Source: Phocoena phocoena
Lineage: Eukaryota; Chordata; Mammalia; Artiodactyla; Phocoenidae
NCBI RefSeq assembly: GCF_963924675.1
Contig: NC_089235.1
Coordinates: 56,383,520 to 56,447,519, forward strand
DNA: 64,000 nucleotides
Direction of reading: 5' to 3'
Below are positions 62,065 to 64,000 of this stretch, in pieces. Every line of letters begins with the position of its first letter. The first letter of the stretch is position 1. A program made the position numbers and the translations under genes. The notes under the pieces are model-generated. The model searched no databases, was not told the DNA's origin, and saw nothing but the letters and a program-made list of their open reading frames with translations.

Positions 62065-64000
62065 ATTGAATATAAATACAAAAATATTATCCCTCCTTTA
62101 ATTTGAAAATATTTTTTGTAATTTTCACATATTTATTATTAGCACTTCAACCATCAAATTCTGTTTTTTGAATAAAAATTAGAGCAATAAAATGCCTGGT
62201 ATTTTTACTGACTCATTATACTTTGTACTGTGATGATTTTCTAAATATGCAGTGGCATTGACAATGACCTCATCTTAGTTGTTTAGAATCATTTTCTTCA
62301 TTGTAGATATAAAGATTCAGGAACAACAGCCATTTAAGGAAGAGCTATGATAAACGCAATCATATAACATTTTCAAAAAATTTGGAATAATCATTAATAT
62401 ATTTACAATAAGCAGTTATAGATTCATGCTAAATATAAAGTTTTGTTAACTATATTCACACTGAATTTCCTGTATAAGATGTCTAAATATAAAAAAACTT
62501 ATTTTTGAAATTAATTACACATCTATTAAATGACAAAATGTAAAAGACAATTAAGATCATATTAATGCAGAAACATTATGCCCTAGGTTCTGTTCTCAGA
62601 TGATGAATTTTCACATCGAATTTCACATGTACAAACTATCAAAGAGATTCACATTTCGAAAATATACAAAAATTGGGTCAGAACTAAATCTAGATAGTTG
62701 GGTTTGTACATCACTGATAACGGCCAATGACATTAGGCATGTGTGGTTTGATTATATTGATTCTATGAATACGATCTTCCATCTTTTCAATAACAAGGCC
62801 TCATTTACACATCAGTAAGAAGATGTGATGCAACCCTGGGAAGCTCATTCTCTGAGTTCATATTTACTAATATAGGACATAGACATTAGAGTATACTGTG
62901 CCTTCTTCATGTTGTACTGCATAAGAAATTTTGCACTCTGCTTAGTAAGTGTGGTTTTCCCTCACAAATTGTTTGCTTTGTGAGACTATGAACTAATAAT
63001 GTTCTCCAGATTTGTTTAGGTTCCCAGGTGGATTAAAGCCAAATTTAATGTTGATTTTAACAAGTATATAAGAATACAGAACATGACTTTTGTATATTAA
63101 CTTTGCTCTTGGTTTCAACTTGCTCTTCGATTATTTTCTCTTAACACAGTTATCCTTATTCTCGTTTATTTTATTTACTGTGTAAATCATGTTTTTATGC
63201 TACATCATCTGCCTTTTTTACATTAGCTATAAGTCAAATACAAATATATAATAAGTGACCTTAAAATTGTAACTTAGTTTGAATGCTACGGTAACCTCAA
63301 ACATAAGGAGCAATAAATGAAGGGAAAACTGTCTTACTCAAAAATACAAGGAATTAGTGACATAAATATGGAACCATTAAAAGCTATAGATAAAATACTT
63401 ATTTTTCAAGACTCCTTCAATATTTAAGATACTTAGCACCAGTTTTACATACATAACAATTATATAGTAAAAAAGCAAATTATTTCTTTTGTTGAGTCAG
63501 ATCTGCACTTGGGAAAATCCTAAGGAAAGTGACTGTAGAAAGATTTTAGACTTCAAGCACACTGAGCAATAGACCAAAAAAGTAGAATTTCTGAAGGCAT
63601 TCAAATTACAACATTTAAATTTTGTCTTCTAGTATTAACTGCACGAAAGATCTTTCATCACTGAATGGCTCAAACACACACACACACTTAACATAACTTA
63701 CTAAGGTGACCAATAATACTGCATAGGAGAGAAAGAGCCCAAGCCAAAAATGTATGAAGTGTCCTTCTAGAATGATTCCTATAAAAATTTTGCATACTGT
63801 GCTTTCTTAGCACACAAAAAAAGGACTTTTCACATGCAGCTAGTCCACATAGCTAGCCATGTATCACATGACATTACTCAATGTCATTTTCCTAAATTAT
63901 TTTGCCTTATCTTTGGAGTGATGTCTTTACAAAGAGCAATAGAATACCAGATGGTCATTGGTGTGGTTCACTGAGTTTATATCCTAGTAGGAAGTTAGGT
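62065..64000. other. AT-rich single-copy intronic sequence
   Basis: No mobile element or gene is recognised. It includes a short (CA)n at about 63675-63688. The open frame at 62600-62818 has no family resemblance. Confidence 0.55.

Noticed and set aside
61593..62069. Plus-strand open frame of 158 codons ending in a cysteine- and proline-rich segment
   Set aside because: The C-terminal half is the antisense of a CHR-1 SINE, recognisable from the same peptide phrases over every other copy.

Overview
The window is non-coding DNA from a mammalian nuclear genome, almost certainly a cetacean. The evidence is six copies of a tRNA-derived SINE that starts GGGCTTCCCTGGTGGCGCAG and runs to GCGTACCGC plus poly(A). 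This is the CHR-1/CHRS-type SINE typical of whales and dolphins. It occurs in both orientations, and all six copies show target-site duplications (perfect at five, imperfect at one). L1 copies with artiodactyl-type 3' ends, a cetartiodactyl-type mariner and older mammalian repeats (MIR, L2, MaLR LTR, Tigger and MER5-like) fit the same assignment. The sequence is AT-rich and has no bacterial-style gene organisation.

Only one true protein-coding segment can be supported: a 208-bp internal exon at 15474-15681 on the minus strand. It has a consensus acceptor and a GTAAGT donor and encodes the first part of a CUB domain. The peptide matches my memory of a CUB domain of the CUB-and-sushi giant membrane proteins, best CSMD3. 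The rest of the window would then be intron: about 15.5 kb downstream of the exon (1-15473) and at least 48 kb upstream (15682-64000). Introns this long suit CSMD genes, whose loci span about a megabase or more.

The most unusual feature lies in the upstream intron, about 0.94 kb from the exon. Positions 16369-16474 duplicate the exon's 3' end and its donor region, in the same orientation. The 62 coding bases are identical, but the adjoining intronic bases have diverged and the donor GT has become AT. This pattern asks for an explanation (constraint, gene conversion or assembly error).

Layout: 1-5000, two L1 3' ends. 5780-12345, SINEs, an L1 tail, L2 and MIR. 12346-15473, largely single-copy intron with L2. 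15474-16474, the exon and its partial copy. 17481-20780, unclassified sequence and a SINE nested in an ancient repeat. 20786-23812, an L1 with an inverted 5' part and no 3' end. 24243-36740, old L1, MER5, L2, MIR, Tigger and a SINE. 36779-38023, a mariner with both inverted repeats. 38490-39690, an L1 with a Tigger nested in it. 41376-45665, a cluster of four L1 segments. 46320-62050, scattered repeats with long single-copy stretches. 62065-64000, AT-rich single-copy sequence. Most open frames in the window are L1, SINE, mariner or L2 sequence read through, not host genes.
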